NCBI GenBank assembly: GCA_028688955.1
Contig: JAQTXD010000036.1
Location: 1-32,949 of the forward strand
Direction: 5' to 3'
DNA: 32,949 nt
Source of the DNA: Desulfuromonadaceae bacterium
GTDB taxonomy: Bacteria > Desulfobacterota > Desulfuromonadia > Geobacterales > Pseudopelobacteraceae
A program made the position numbers and the translations under genes. A model generated the notes under the pieces. It ran no database searches. It had not been told where the DNA came from and saw only the letters and a list, made by a program, of their open reading frames with translations. Each line of letters starts with the position of its first letter. Positions within the stretch are counted from its first letter, which is position 1. Shown one piece after another: positions 32,558 through 32,949 of the stretch.

Positions 32558-32949
32558 TTAAATCCAGTGACTTCTTATATCTGGTTGTGGTGTGCAATCA
32601 ATATACTCATCAAACCCTAGATTTTTTTGAATTGCTTCAAGTCGTTCTTGCGTAAGTGTATTGTTGAGAAATCCAAGTAATACGGAATTTTTCAAAATAC
32701 TTTGTTCACGTAGTTCCTGAAGCAGGTTCCTAATATCCTCGGGGCTAACTTCACCCTCTGTATCTTCACCATCCGCTATAAGTGCAATTATACATACGGG
32801 TGCCAATCCATTTTTTCTCGCATAAGACAAAACAACCAGCAGATCCTGTAAACCAGAGTGTAAAGTTTTATAAAGAGCAGTTCGTCCACTAGGGTTGTAG
32901 TTAGCGTTATTCAGTATTGTTACTTTGCAACCAGTTGTATTTGGCAACA
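32558..32949 (-). CDS. TerY-like vWA protein, second copy, N-terminal part outside window
   Basis: Only the C-terminal ~130 residues are inside the window; the 5' end lies beyond 32949. They align with the C-terminal half of the adjacent TerY-like protein: NPSGRTALYKTLHSG, IIALIADGEDTEG (Ala in place of Thr in LITDGED) and LREQSILKNSVLLG. The end differs (DIRSHWI instead of the longer AFRLFSQSLVAGI tail), so this copy is about 20 residues shorter. Tandem TerY-like vWA genes are common in TerY-P operons. It is the most upstream gene visible of the long operon. Confidence 0.8.
   Translation of the reverse strand, partial: LPNTTGCKVTILNNANYNPSGRTALYKTLHSGLQDLLVVLSYARKNGLAPVCIIALIADGEDTEGEVSPEDIRNLLQELREQSILKNSVLLGFLNNTLTQERLEAIQKNLGFDEYIDCTPQPDIRSHWI
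32838..32949 (-). repeat. 112-bp block identical to 32066-32177 (runs off window)
   Basis: Partner of the block at 32066-32177; identity continues to the last base of the window, so the true repeat may be longer. Confidence 0.9.

Noticed and set aside
1..32949. CRISPR array, tRNA, rRNA, integrase or insertion sequence
   Set aside because: No regularly spaced repeats, cloverleaf-like segment or transposase/integrase motif was found on reading both strands; a dedicated search could still find a tRNA or att site outside the window.

Overview
The window looks like a large accessory (stress or defence type) island in a Gram-negative bacterium. The host is suggested by an IHF/HU-type protein, a lipobox lipoprotein and a ClpP/site-2-protease pair. 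The IHF-like sequence recalls Desulfobacterota/delta-proteobacterial homologues, but that is only an impression. No rRNA, tRNA, CRISPR array, transposase or integrase was recognised. After two plus-strand genes at the left edge, essentially every gene from about 934 to the right end lies on the minus strand, so transcription runs right to left.

Layout. (i) 1-933, plus strand: the 3' part of a HipA-type kinase, a strong hairpin, and an IHF-alpha-like gene broken by a one-base frameshift. (ii) 934-11037, minus: short units of accessory genes. These are a DUF1848 protein with two small partners, two tandem receiver-like proteins, a SAM methyltransferase, two paralogues of an unrecognised MGCDFFY family, an HEFGH metallopeptidase, a HEAT-like protein, a CX5R phosphatase, a macro-like protein and a Nudix hydrolase. 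(iii) 11015-21375, minus: a nucleotidyltransferase-like/PcfJ-like protein, a lipoprotein, a small membrane protein, a TPR protein, a phosphoribosyltransferase, a PP2C phosphatase, a CYTH protein, a site-2 protease, ClpP, a VirD4/HerA-like ATPase with a possible RNA-polymerase alpha-CTD-like tail, and an 80-residue protein. (iv) 21376-21815: a 440-base gene-free gap. (v) 21816-32949, minus and visibly more AT-rich: one tightly packed operon with tandem TerY-like vWA genes, a kinase, a PP2C, a MYG1-like protein, a NERD protein, a further vWA, a second PP2C, a second kinase, a coiled-coil protein and an NrdG-like radical SAM protein. This is the TerY-P (vWA/kinase/PP2C) triad in doubled form.

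The most striking signal is regulatory. The bipartite element GTCAG-N15-TCGTTAT, with invariant 15-base spacing, occurs at eight places between 3.5 and 21.5 kb. Each copy lies 31-65 bases upstream of a minus-strand start codon and points toward that gene. It ties receiver, methyltransferase, metallopeptidase, MGCDFFY, lipoprotein, PP2C and ATPase/ClpP/S2P/CYTH units into one apparent regulon and resembles an alternative-sigma (ECF-like) promoter. An island-encoded site-2 protease and ClpP are the two protease types that release ECF sigma factors from membrane anti-sigma factors in the RseA/sigma-E pathway, so a self-contained regulated-proteolysis circuit is a reasonable hypothesis. No sigma or anti-sigma gene was identified in the window.

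Taken together, the genes suggest a protein-phosphorylation signalling system (two kinases, three PP2Cs, one CX5R phosphatase, vWA scaffolds) linked to nucleotide/ADP-ribose-type chemistry (macro, Nudix, CYTH, PRTase, nucleotidyltransferase-like, receiver-like) and to a DNA- or substrate-handling ATPase with proteases. Individual families are recognisable; the combination under one shared promoter element is what seems new.
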